Assembly: GCA_020724105.1 (NCBI GenBank)
Contig: DYHP01000004.1
Coordinates: forward strand, 1-32,258
DNA from: Candidatus Methylomirabilis sp.
GTDB lineage: Bacteria; Patescibacteriota; Patescibacteriia; DYHP01
Reading direction: 5' to 3'
Length of the DNA stretch: 32,258 nucleotides
Shown here: positions 7,338 through 13,144 of the stretch, piece after piece
Layout of the letters: each line of letters opens with the position of its first letter
Position numbering within the stretch: the first letter of the stretch is position 1
Made by a program: the position numbers and the translations under genes
Notes under the pieces: generated by a model
The model's database searches: none
What the model was told of the DNA's origin: nothing
What the model saw: the letters and a program-made list of their open reading frames with translations, nothing else

Positions 7338-7881
7338 AAAGTTTTTTAATTTGCAACGAATCCAATTCCACCGGCGTCTCTCTGCCGAACATGCTGACTA
7401 TTACTTTTACTTTGCCTTTTTCCTGGTCGATTTCCATAACCTTGCCTTCAAATCCTTTTAACGGTCCGTCGGCGATTTTAATCGCCTGCCCCACGGATAC
7501 ATCGATATTGTATTGCGGGGCTTCAACCGCCATTCTTTTCTGCAAATTTTTCATTTCTTCCTCGGAAACCGGGGTCGGCGTATTGCCAGTGCCGATAAAA
7601 CCGGTGACATTCGGCGTGTTGCGCACCATATACCACGAATCGTCGGTTACGAACATCTCAACCAAAACATAGCCGGGGAAAATCTTTTCTTCCACGAGTT
7701 TTCGTTTGCCGTTTTTGATTTTAATCTTCTTTTCCTTAGGAACGATGATATTAAAAACCTTGTCGCCCATGTCATACGACTCGATTCTTCTTTTTAAATT
7801 TTCGGCGACGTTTTCTTCGTAGCCGGAATAAGTGTGGATTGCGTACCAGCGCCTGCCGTATTGCGTTATTTGTTTAGGCAT
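7336..7881 (-). CDS. nusG: Transcription termination/antitermination factor NusG
   Basis: NusG binds the clamp helices of RNA polymerase, modulates pausing and couples to Rho or to the ribosome. The N-terminal NGN domain has RRWYAIHTYSGYEENVAENL near residues 10-30 and FPGYVLVEM near 68-77. The C-terminal KOW domain has the SVGQAIKIADGPLKGFEGKV motif followed by KGKVKVIVSMFGRETPVEL. The 181-residue length is typical. It follows secE with a 35-base gap, and both are probably driven by the promoter upstream of secE. Confidence 0.97.
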   Translation of the reverse strand: MPKQITQYGRRWYAIHTYSGYEENVAENLKRRIESYDMGDKVFNIIVPKEKKIKIKNGKRKLVEEKIFPGYVLVEMFVTDDSWYMVRNTPNVTGFIGTGNTPTPVSEEEMKNLQKRMAVEAPQYNIDVSVGQAIKIADGPLKGFEGKVMEIDQEKGKVKVIVSMFGRETPVELDSLQIKKL

Positions 7882-7910
7882 ATTAAAATGTCGCTTTTCA
7901 ATAAAACAAA

Positions 7911-7925
7911 TAAGTCCTATAAGAC
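7911..7925. repeat. Short 9-bp-type repeat at the secE stop codon
   Basis: Less than two units. The secE TAG stop lies inside it (GTCTTATAGGACTTA on the minus strand). Confidence 0.65.
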
Positions 7926-8099
7926 GAATTCTAATGCTTTGGAAAAAATATAGTCAAGGAAACCAATGAGCGCCGCGATGCCCAAACTGACGCCAACCAC
8001 CATCAGGGTATAATTTTTGGTTTCCCGGCGGCTCGGCCAAATAACTTTGTTCATCTCGGCTTTTGATTCTCGGATGTAATTAAATAATTTGTTTAACAT
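7917..8099 (-). CDS. secE: Preprotein translocase subunit SecE
   Basis: SecE clamps the SecY channel in the cytoplasmic membrane. This 60-residue protein is the short single-span form. An amphipathic N-terminal helix carries the conserved phrase ESKAEMNKVIWPSRRET (residues about 11-27), followed by one transmembrane segment near 31-53. The last residues and the stop codon are encoded by a copy of the dispersed repeat, so its C-terminus may have been altered by repeat insertion. It is the first gene after a strong promoter and is followed by nusG, rplK and rplA. Confidence 0.92.
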   Translation of the reverse strand: MLNKLFNYIRESKAEMNKVIWPSRRETKNYTLMVVGVSLGIAALIGFLDYIFSKALEFVL

Positions 8100-8146
8100 A
8101 ATTTTATCTTAAAAAAGCCCTCTTGGGCCGCAGCGATACTATAGCC

Positions 8147-8175
8147 AGTATAGAATAGATATGAAAATCTGTCAA
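8147..8175 (-). promoter_or_regulatory. Near-consensus sigma70-type promoter of the secE-nusG-rplK-rplA operon
   Basis: On the minus strand TTGACA (8175-8170) is followed after exactly 17 bases by TATACT (8152-8147), about 45 bases upstream of secE. The -35 box overlaps the TGA stop of miaA. Confidence 0.85.
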
Positions 8176-9389
8176 TAGTCTTTTAGAAACTTCTTGATTT
8201 CCCCCGCCGCCTCTTTGTAATTCTTCACCCACTTAATATTCCGATTTCTTCTAAACCAATTCATTTGGCCTCTTACGTATTTGTGGGTGCGGAACTTGAT
8301 TTTCTGCCCCGCTTCTTCAAGAGTGGTTTTGCCATTCATATAGTCGAGAATTTCTTTGTAACCAATGCCCGATAGGGCGGGGATTTTGGAAATTAGTTTT
8401 ATAGAAATTGGAAATTGGTTATGGAAAGCAGAAACTGAAAATTGGTTTTTTCCATTTTCTATTTTCTGTTTTCTATCACTAATTTCTAATTTCTGAACAG
8501 CTATTTTCTTTTTAAAATAATCAATAAGACATTTCGTTTCCCCCACCAATCCTTGTTTAATCATCTCCTCAACCCTCGCATCTATTCTTTTGTACAACTC
8601 ATGCCTGGGGACTTTAATTCCTATCTGCAAAGTATTAAAGAGCGGTTTTTCGGGTACCCGAAATACATTCTTCTTTTGTAAAGAGGAGTTAATGGGGGTT
8701 ATGTTTTGGCGTTCGGCGGCGTTGTTGTGGCGTTTTTTGGCTTCTACTAAAACTTCCAACGCGCGAATAATGCGCCTCTTATTTTCTAAATCAACGATTT
8801 TAGGCGCCGCCGGGTCTAATTTTTTTAATTGTTTAATTAAAATTTTTAAATCTTTTTTTTCCAATTTTTTTCTAAGCTTCCAGTTTGGAGGAACTTTGGG
8901 AATTGCCAAATTTTCACTTAAGGCGTGGAGATAAAACGCCGTGCCGCCGCAAATGATAGGAATTTTTCCGCGGCAAATTATATCGCGCGCAATTTTGGTT
9001 GCCATTTCTTTGAATTCAGCGACGGAGAAAATCTGGTCGGGTTCAAGAAAACCGATTAAATAATGTTGAATGCCTTTGTATAAACAAGGAGTAGAAGCCA
9101 GTTTTGCGCCATCACTACGCCAATTTACGCCAGCAACCCTCTCATTTTCAGGTACCTGAAAAATATTATGTAAAGGGGAGTTAGCGGGGGTTGTGTTTTG
9201 GCGTTTGGCGGCGTTGTTATGGCGTTTCGTGGCTTCTATGCGCGGGGCGGCTGTGCCGATTTTCATCCCTTTGTAAATTTGCCGCGAGTCGGCGCCGATA
9301 ATTTCGCCGTTAAATTTTTTGGCGATCTTAATAGCGAGTTCAGTCTTGCCGCAACCCGTCGGGCCAGTGATAATAATAATTCTTTTCAT
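8172..9389 (-). CDS. miaA: tRNA dimethylallyltransferase MiaA, with in-frame repeat insertions
   Basis: MiaA transfers a dimethylallyl group to N6 of A37 in tRNAs reading UNN codons; MiaB, encoded just upstream, then adds the methylthio group. The P-loop is GPTGCGKT at residues 9-16, followed by GADSRQIYKGMKIGTA. IQHYLIGFLEPDQIFSVAEF, IPIICGGTAFYLHAL and NKRRIIRALEV are also family-typical, as is GIGYKEILDYMNGK near the C-terminus with RTHKYVRGQMNWFRR. The protein has 405 residues against the usual 290-315. The excess is explained by three insertions: a full 49-codon palindromic element after GTAAPR, a half copy after ALEVLV, and a second palindrome family (LEISDRKQKIENGKNQF) before SGIGYKE. 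Core motifs are intact, so the enzyme may still work. Confidence 0.94.
   Translation of the reverse strand: MKRIIIITGPTGCGKTELAIKIAKKFNGEIIGADSRQIYKGMKIGTAAPRIEATKRHNNAAKRQNTTPANSPLHNIFQVPENERVAGVNWRSDGAKLASTPCLYKGIQHYLIGFLEPDQIFSVAEFKEMATKIARDIICRGKIPIICGGTAFYLHALSENLAIPKVPPNWKLRKKLEKKDLKILIKQLKKLDPAAPKIVDLENKRRIIRALEVLVEAKKRHNNAAERQNITPINSSLQKKNVFRVPEKPLFNTLQIGIKVPRHELYKRIDARVEEMIKQGLVGETKCLIDYFKKKIAVQKLEISDRKQKIENGKNQFSVSAFHNQFPISIKLISKIPALSGIGYKEILDYMNGKTTLEEAGQKIKFRTHKYVRGQMNWFRRNRNIKWVKNYKEAAGEIKKFLKDY
8391..8497 (-). repeat. AGAAATTGG palindromic repeat, in-frame copy in miaA
   Basis: An imperfect inverted repeat with arms of the TAGAAATTGG...GGAAA and TTTTCTATTTTCTG...AATTTCTA type. 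It encodes LEISDRKQKIENGKNQF and continues into HNQFPISIKLISKI. The partner copy is in miaB at 10196-10320. Confidence 0.8.
8648..8746 (-). repeat. Half copy of the 147-bp palindromic coding element in miaA
   Basis: It carries the TAGAAGCC end, one arm and the central palindrome, here CGGGTACCCG instead of CAGGTACCTG, then returns to native MiaA sequence. It encodes EAKKRHNNAAERQN and onward to FRVPE. Confidence 0.85.
9092..9238 (-). repeat. Full copy of the 147-bp palindromic coding element in miaA
   Basis: Terminal inverted repeats TAGAAGCCA/TGGCTTCTA and the central TTTTCAGGTACCTGAAAA (9145-9162) match the argS copies, with scattered substitutions. It is in the same codon phase and encodes EATKRHNNAAKRQNTTPANS and onward to VAGVNWRSDG. 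A single C-to-A-type difference breaks the terminal repeat at one end. Confidence 0.9.
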
Positions 9390-9390
9390 A

Positions 9391-9436
9391 AGATGAATAG
9401 GACAAATAAGTCCAAGCAGTCCGATAGGACGAATGG
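9391..9436. repeat. Degenerate 9-bp-period repeat between miaB and miaA
   Basis: About four TCCTATNGG-like units lie shortly after the miaB stop and abut the miaA start. Confidence 0.65.
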
Positions 9437-9447
9437 AAGGAATGGGA

Positions 9448-10662
9448 TTATCTATTGATTAAATCGTTTAATATCCGCCAGCGACGTTTTTTCACCTCGC
9501 GCGGAATATCATCTGGGAAATTTTTATAAGCGAACGTTCTGCTTCGCGGCGAGTACATAGAGATATAAGCGATGTTGAAACCGACTTTTTTGCAAAGTTT
9601 TATGGTGTTCTGAAATTGTTTTTCCGTTTCGCCGGGAAAGCCGACGATAATGTCCGTTCCCAACTCAATGCTGGGTTTTGCTTTTCTCACTTTTTTTATG
9701 ATTTTTAAATAATCTTTGGCAGCATATTTCCGATTCATTGTGCGCAAAATTTTATCATCGCCGGATTGAACCGGCAAATGCAGATAATTTACCATTTTTG
9801 GCAATGCCAAAGCTTTTATTGTTTCATCGTTCATATAACGAGGATGAGGGGCGGTGAAGTGAAGTCGTTTTAATCCTTCTAATTGATTCAATTCCCATAA
9901 CAGAGCGGCGAAATGATTTTTAAAAGGATCCTTTTTAGAAAAATTTTCCGGGTCGGGAGCAACCCATTTATTAACAATCTGGCCGAGGAGAATTATTTCT
10001 ATCGCGCCTTCGCGAATCAATTTTTTCGCTTCGCGCAAAATTTCTTTAAGCGGCCTGTTATATTCCCTGCCGCGCGCGTAAGGCACAACGCAATAAGAAC
10101 AAAACTCATTGCATCCAGTTTGAATCGTGAGGTAACGGGAGGTGGCAAAGTCGGATCTGGGCAAGATAGACAAATAGTCGCCTGCGCTGCAAATTTTAGA
10201 AATTGGTTGTTTAGAAATTGGAAATTGGTTATGGAAAATAGAAAGTGGAAATTGGCTTTTGCTATTTTCTATTTTCTGTTTTCTATTACTAATTTCTATT
10301 TTCCATAAAGCTAATTTCTGCGCCAAAGATGGCAATTCATCTATTCTGAAAAAAAGGTCCGCGCCGAAAAGTTTTTTGCGGATTTTCCCATCTTTATCGC
10401 GGCCGACCAGACAGCCGGTAACGGCGATAATTGGTTTAGAGGCCAGCGTTTTTGTAGGGTTGTTATGGCGTCTTGTGGCTTCTACTAACCCGAATACCCT
10501 GTCTTCGGCCGTTTGGCGAACCGAGCAGGAATTTATAACGATAAAATCGGCCGAATTTTTGTCTTTGGCTTTTTTCATCCCCATTTTTTCCAAAACTGCG
10601 GCAATTCTCTCGGAATCATTTTTATTCATCTGACAGCCGTATGTAACTATGCAGTATTTCAT
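9448..10662 (-). CDS. miaB: tRNA-2-methylthio-N6-dimethylallyladenosine synthase MiaB, apparently lacking the TRAM domain
   Basis: A radical-SAM methylthiotransferase that thiomethylates i6A37 of tRNA after MiaA. I chose ATG at 10662 (MKYCIVTYGCQMN); the longer in-frame start is encoded by a palindrome. The N-terminal MTTase domain has TYGCQMNKNDSERI, NSCSVR and AVTGCL, giving the three Cys of the auxiliary Fe-S cluster. The radical-SAM CxxxCxxC is GCNEFCSYCVVPYARGRE. TDIIVGFPGETEKQF and NIAYISMYSPRSRT follow. The protein ends at RWRILNDLINR, just where the RNA-binding TRAM domain of about 60 residues should begin. Two repeat-derived insertions lie in the MTTase domain (EATRRHNN fragment) and in the linker before the radical-SAM domain (KIEISNRKQKIENSKSQF). 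MiaB rather than RimO or MtaB is favoured by the neighbouring miaA. Confidence 0.9.
   Translation of the reverse strand: MKYCIVTYGCQMNKNDSERIAAVLEKMGMKKAKDKNSADFIVINSCSVRQTAEDRVFGLVEATRRHNNPTKTLASKPIIAVTGCLVGRDKDGKIRKKLFGADLFFRIDELPSLAQKLALWKIEISNRKQKIENSKSQFPLSIFHNQFPISKQPISKICSAGDYLSILPRSDFATSRYLTIQTGCNEFCSYCVVPYARGREYNRPLKEILREAKKLIREGAIEIILLGQIVNKWVAPDPENFSKKDPFKNHFAALLWELNQLEGLKRLHFTAPHPRYMNDETIKALALPKMVNYLHLPVQSGDDKILRTMNRKYAAKDYLKIIKKVRKAKPSIELGTDIIVGFPGETEKQFQNTIKLCKKVGFNIAYISMYSPRSRTFAYKNFPDDIPREVKKRRWRILNDLINR
10196..10320 (-). repeat. AGAAATTGG palindromic repeat, in-frame copy in miaB
   Basis: Imperfect inverted repeat with arms starting TAGAAATTGG and AGAAATTAGC. It encodes KIEISNRKQKIENSKSQF and HNQFPISKQPISKI in the linker before the radical-SAM domain, in the same frame as the miaA copy. 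Confidence 0.82.
10452..10484 (-). repeat. End fragment of the 147-bp palindromic coding element in miaB
   Basis: Only the terminal arm is left, TAGAAGCCACAAGACGCCAT followed by AACAACCC, encoding EATRRHNNP. It has the same codon phase as the other four copies. Confidence 0.7.
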
Positions 10663-10667
10663 ATTCA

Positions 10668-10762
10668 TTCGGTGTTGTTCCGTGTAATATTCCGTGTGTT
10701 CAATGATAAAATGTTTTAACACAGAACCAATCTGAACCATACACCGAACTACACGGAATTAT
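10668..10762. repeat. Intergenic palindrome upstream of miaB
   Basis: TTCCGTGTAATATTCCGTGT on the left pairs imperfectly with ACACAGAACC...ACACGGAATTA on the right. It is related to the palindrome at 4707-4772 and covers the 5' leader of miaB. Confidence 0.65.
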
Positions 10763-10784
10763 TTATAAGTATGGTATACTATGT

Positions 10785-10813
10785 TTGACAAAAATTCAAG
10801 AATTTGGTATAAT
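10785..10813 (+). promoter_or_regulatory. Consensus sigma70-type promoter of the coiled-coil gene
   Basis: TTGACA (10785-10790) and TATAAT (10808-10813) are separated by exactly 17 bases: a perfect match to the sigma70 consensus. It lies 137 bases upstream of the ATG at 10950. Confidence 0.9.
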
Positions 10814-10861
10814 AGGGTGTAAGAATTGAGATTAAAAATTTGGCTCAATTTACTACAAAAT

Positions 10862-10946
10862 AACACTAAGAACCGCGAATAGGAACGCTAAAAACCGCGA
10901 AAATTTTGTGGTGCTTCGCGTCCCTTATTCGTGGTACTTCGCGTCA
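10862..10946. repeat. Palindrome in the leader of the coiled-coil gene
   Basis: AAGAACCGCGAATAGGAACGC on the left pairs imperfectly with GCGTCCCTTATTCGTGGTAC on the right; two internal CCGCGAA/TTCGCG units add further stem. It ends four bases before the ATG, and no Shine-Dalgarno is seen. Confidence 0.7.
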
Positions 10947-10949
10947 TCT

Positions 10950-11903
10950 ATGGAAAAATTTGAAACTCAAAAAACGAAACTGGAACAAGAGAGCCTTTCA
11001 AGCGAATTGGCAGAATTAAAAATGAGGGAGCAAGAAATGCGCGAACGGCTTAAAAAACTCGGGGAAACCATTGCGGAAAAAGAAAAACAGGCAGCCGAGG
11101 CGCAATCGCTTGAAGAAAGCAAAAAAGCGATTCAAAGAGGAAAATTCAAATTGCTCCAAGAAGAATGGGCCGAAAGAGCAAGGGCGAAAGAGGAAGAAAA
11201 ATCAATGAGGGAAAAAGAAGCGCTGGCAAAAAAGGAGAAGCAAAAAGCGCAGGCAAAAGAGATATTGAAAAAATTCCTTGAAAAAGAAGAAGAAAAGAAA
11301 AAAGAAGTTTTAATTGACGAGGCGGAACAAGAAAAATTGATTCATGAGGCCCTGCGTGACCGCGAGGCCGAACGCTTATTGCGAGAATTTCCCGCCCGGG
11401 CTGATTTGGAATTGGCCATGAAACAAACGCGCGAAGAACTCAAAAAACCAAAAGAATTAGAAATAATGGAAATAAAATATTTTGAAGGAGGCGAATTGCC
11501 CGAAAAAGTTGAAATAGATCTTTTGACAGATTCGAAAAGGCTTGAGGCTGAAGCCGAAATTTTGGCAAAACAATGCCTAGAAACGGAAAAACAATTAAAC
11601 GAAAAAGGTGTTGACGTAAATAAAATGGAACTCTCATTGACCGAAAGAATGAAATTATCCATTAAATCTTTGTTTAATAAAAAATTAAGAAGTCTGTACA
11701 GAAGTTTCGAGGCGGCGCGTATGGCAGAAGACTCTAAACGTTTTGAAGCGCAAAGACTGCGCCTTGCCGCGACCAAGCCGGCCGATTACATAAAATTGAC
11801 GGCGGAAAAAGCTATGCGCGACATAGCCAGAAGACACGTTAAAAAATCAGAGAGGTTAAAACAGTCGTCTACGTCGCCCTTGGGCTGGGTGAAACGGGTT
11901 TAG
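10950..11903 (+). CDS. Charged coiled-coil protein of unknown function
   Basis: Start chosen at ATG 10950 (MEKFETQKTKLEQE), giving 317 residues; the extension upstream is encoded by a palindrome. The protein is rich in Glu, Lys, Arg, Ala and Leu, with long heptad-like stretches near residues 5-130 and 160-290, and no transmembrane segment or signal peptide. It ends in SPLGWVKRV. No catalytic motif is visible. It has its own consensus promoter and a terminator directly after it, so it is a single-gene unit, transcribed towards the HU gene. The consensus promoter suggests strong expression, but the long hairpin between promoter and start codon may limit translation. Low-complexity composition makes any family match unreliable; a structural or scaffold role is only a guess. 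Confidence 0.8.
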   Translation: MEKFETQKTKLEQESLSSELAELKMREQEMRERLKKLGETIAEKEKQAAEAQSLEESKKAIQRGKFKLLQEEWAERARAKEEEKSMREKEALAKKEKQKAQAKEILKKFLEKEEEKKKEVLIDEAEQEKLIHEALRDREAERLLREFPARADLELAMKQTREELKKPKELEIMEIKYFEGGELPEKVEIDLLTDSKRLEAEAEILAKQCLETEKQLNEKGVDVNKMELSLTERMKLSIKSLFNKKLRSLYRSFEAARMAEDSKRFEAQRLRLAATKPADYIKLTAEKAMRDIARRHVKKSERLKQSSTSPLGWVKRV

Positions 11904-11925
11904 TTATAGAGTTCACAGAGTTATT

Positions 11926-11958
11926 AAAAGAGCCCCGACCTTAAGCCGGGGTTCTTTT
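11926..11958. terminator. Bidirectional rho-independent terminator between the coiled-coil gene and the HU gene
   Basis: AAAAGAGCCCCG pairs with CGGGGTTCTTTT (one G-T pair) around an 8-9 base loop. A-tracts and T-tracts at both ends let it serve the two convergent genes. Confidence 0.9.
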
Positions 11959-11959
11959 A

Positions 11960-11998
11960 ATAGGACCAAATAAGTCCGATAGTCCCAATTGGACTTAT
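11960..11998. repeat. 9-bp-period repeat at the 3' end of the HU gene
   Basis: About four units. The TAA stop of the HU gene is the start of the first one (AAATAAGTCCAATTGGGAC on the minus strand). Confidence 0.75.
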
Positions 11999-12273
11999 TT
12001 TTTTAATGTGTCCTTGAAGTTTTTTCCCGCTTTGAATTTCGGTACGATGACGGGTGGGATGGTGATTTTCTCCGAAGGATTTTGCGGGTTCACGCCAATG
12101 CGACCCTTTCGCTGTTTTGCGGAAAACGTGCCAAAACCGACCAAGGTCACTGTCTCTCCCTTTTTAACCGTGCCGACAATCAAATCAAGCACACCGTCAA
12201 GCACCTCTTCTATCTTTGATTTGGACAAATCGTGTTTTTGGGAAAGCAAATCGATTAACTGCGCTTTGTTCAT
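11995..12273 (-). CDS. HU-family nucleoid DNA-binding protein
   Basis: A small basic protein that binds and bends DNA as a dimer. The start MNKAQLIDLLSQK at 12273 gives 92 residues, the classical HU length; the longer frame upstream is encoded by a palindromic repeat. Typical features are the helical N-terminal half with SKSKIEEVLDGVLDLI, the TLVGFGTFSAKQRKGRIGVN beta region, the proline-tipped arm (NPQNPSEKITIPP; the Pro intercalates into DNA) and the final FKAGKNFKDTLKK. IHF is less likely because the arm sequence and neighbours are HU-like. It is convergent with the coiled-coil gene, and its stop codon lies inside a dispersed repeat. Confidence 0.94.
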   Translation of the reverse strand: MNKAQLIDLLSQKHDLSKSKIEEVLDGVLDLIVGTVKKGETVTLVGFGTFSAKQRKGRIGVNPQNPSEKITIPPVIVPKFKAGKNFKDTLKK

Positions 12274-12280
12274 ATAAATC

Positions 12281-12359
12281 GCTACTTTACGCAACTGGCT
12301 ACGCAACTGAACGCCATTTATTTATGCGTCAAGTTGCGTTGTAAGTCGCGTTAAGTTGC
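12281..12359. repeat. Palindrome upstream of the HU gene
   Basis: Left arm (starting GCTACTTTACGCAACT) and right arm (12326-12359, containing AAGTTGCGTTGTAAGTCGCG) form a long imperfect hairpin a few bases upstream of the HU start. The GTTGCGT core repeats within each arm. Confidence 0.75.
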
Positions 12360-12367
12360 TTCTAAAT

Positions 12368-12616
12368 TTATTTAACTCCTTTAAACAATGGCCCCAGGAC
12401 GTCCAAGAGTATTCCTCCCAAACTGCCAGCCATGCCTAAAAGTGAAATAGCAATTATCGCAAGGCCTATTAGTTTCCAAAAAGTTCTTGTCCCGCCGTAC
12501 GTGCCGAGATGCTGTTCCGCCCAATCGACAGTGCCGAAATTCTGGACTATCCAGTTTGATTTCCAGATGAGCAAAAAACCGGCGATAAGACCCAAAATGC
12601 CTAAAATATACTTCAT
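12368..12616 (-). CDS. Small membrane protein with two hydrophobic segments
   Basis: Start chosen at MKYILGILGLIAGF (12616), 82 residues; the METMETKC extension derives from TTTCCA repeats. Hydrophobic segments lie near residues 2-20 and 52-74, with a soluble loop between them (NWIVQNFGTVDWAEQHLGTYG). The C-terminus is VLGPLFKGVK. I do not recognise a named family. It follows the tRNA cluster and precedes the HU gene on the same strand. Nothing in the sequence indicates a function. Confidence 0.7.
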   Translation of the reverse strand: MKYILGILGLIAGFLLIWKSNWIVQNFGTVDWAEQHLGTYGGTRTFWKLIGLAIIAISLLGMAGSLGGILLDVLGPLFKGVK

Positions 12617-12694
12617 ACATTTAGTTTCCATAGTTTCCACTTCGGAGGTGGAAATGGGTGATTAGGGACTCGAACCCCAGACCTTCTCGGCTTG

Positions 12695-12806
12695 CCCGCC
12701 CACCAATCTAGACCGTGGTGGGCACTGTAGGACTTGAACCTACGACCCCTTCGGTGTAAACGAAGTGCTCTTGCCGCTGAGCTAAGTGCCCAGATTGGTG
12801 GGAGGG
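12695..12806. repeat. 15-bp inverted repeat flanking tRNA-Val
   Basis: CCCGCCCACCAATCT at 12695-12709 is the reverse complement, with one mismatch, of AGATTGGTGGGAGGG at 12792-12806. The tRNA-Val 5' end abuts the right copy with no gap. Confidence 0.85.
12716..12791 (-). tRNA. tRNA-Val (anticodon TAC)
   Basis: Cloverleaf read on the minus strand: acceptor GGGCACT/AGTGCCC, D stem GCTC/GAGC, anticodon stem CTTCG/CGAAG around loop TTTACAC (anticodon TAC), T arm GTAGG TTCAAGT CCTAC, discriminator A and an encoded CCA. All stems pair fully. Confidence 0.95.
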
Positions 12807-12851
12807 TGAATAAACGAGACGCTCTAACCAGCTGAGCTAAGCACTCGTTCC

Positions 12852-12985
12852 TATACACCTTGAATTACGAAACGCAGTTATACCTGAGCCTGTCGAAGGC
12901 GTCACTGTATAATGAAGCCAAAATTTTACCCTTCGACAGGGCTCAGGGAATAAAATTTTGGCTATTTCGTAATTCAAGGTGTATA
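12852..12985. repeat. 134-bp compound palindrome between tRNA-Leu and the tRNA-Val locus
   Basis: Perfect 21-bp outer arms (12852-12872 and 12965-12985, TATACACCTTGAATTACGAA type) enclose two more nested inverted repeats: GCCAAAATTTTA/TAAAATTTTGGC, and CCTGAGCCTGTCGAAGG/CCTTCGACAGGGCTCAGG. The last is a motif seen as a dispersed hairpin in many bacteria. Confidence 0.9.
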
Positions 12986-13017
12986 TATTTCCACTTCGGA
13001 GTGGGAACGATGATTGC

Positions 13018-13104
13018 TGGTGCCCGAGGTGGGATTTGAACCCACACGACCTTGCGGTCACATCCCCCTCAAAGATGCGAGTCTCCCAATTCCTCCACTC
13101 GGGC
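13018..13104 (-). tRNA. tRNA-Leu (anticodon GAG)
   Basis: Class II tRNA with a long variable arm (GACCGCAAGGTC hairpin). Acceptor GCCCGAG/CTCGGGC, anticodon loop TTGAGGG (anticodon GAG), T arm GTGGG TTCAAAT CCCAC, discriminator A and an encoded CCA. Confidence 0.92.
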
Positions 13105-13144
13105 TCACCGAGGATGAACAGTCGTCCCCGAAGCCGAACAAAAA

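Larger units (their letters stand above)
12655..12846 (-). pseudogene. Interrupted tRNA (Val-like): 5' half at 12815-12846 and 3' half at 12655-12689, with tRNA-Val inside
   Basis: The 5' half starts GAGTGCTTAGCTCAGC and has a complete D stem (GCTC/GAGC) and anticodon 5' strand TCTCG followed by TTTA. The 3' half begins with the exactly complementary CGAGA, then a T arm (TGGGG TTCGAGT CCCTA) and ATCACCC-A. The anticodon stem pairs 5 of 5 and the acceptor 5 of 7. Both halves resemble bacterial tRNA-Val genes, and the break is in the anticodon loop. The intervening sequence holds an intact tRNA-Val flanked by a 15-bp inverted repeat. It could be a split relic of tandem tRNAs, an insertion, or something spliced; a relic is most likely. 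Confidence 0.6.

Noticed and set aside
10663..10740. A longer MiaB start and similar N-terminal extensions of the HU, membrane and coiled-coil proteins
   Set aside because: The extensions are translated palindromic repeats, while the shorter starts match the family N-termini or give a sensible length.
12690..12814. A group I intron in the interrupted tRNA
   Set aside because: The intervening sequence is only about 125 bases and is mostly a complete tRNA-Val; there is no room for a group I core.
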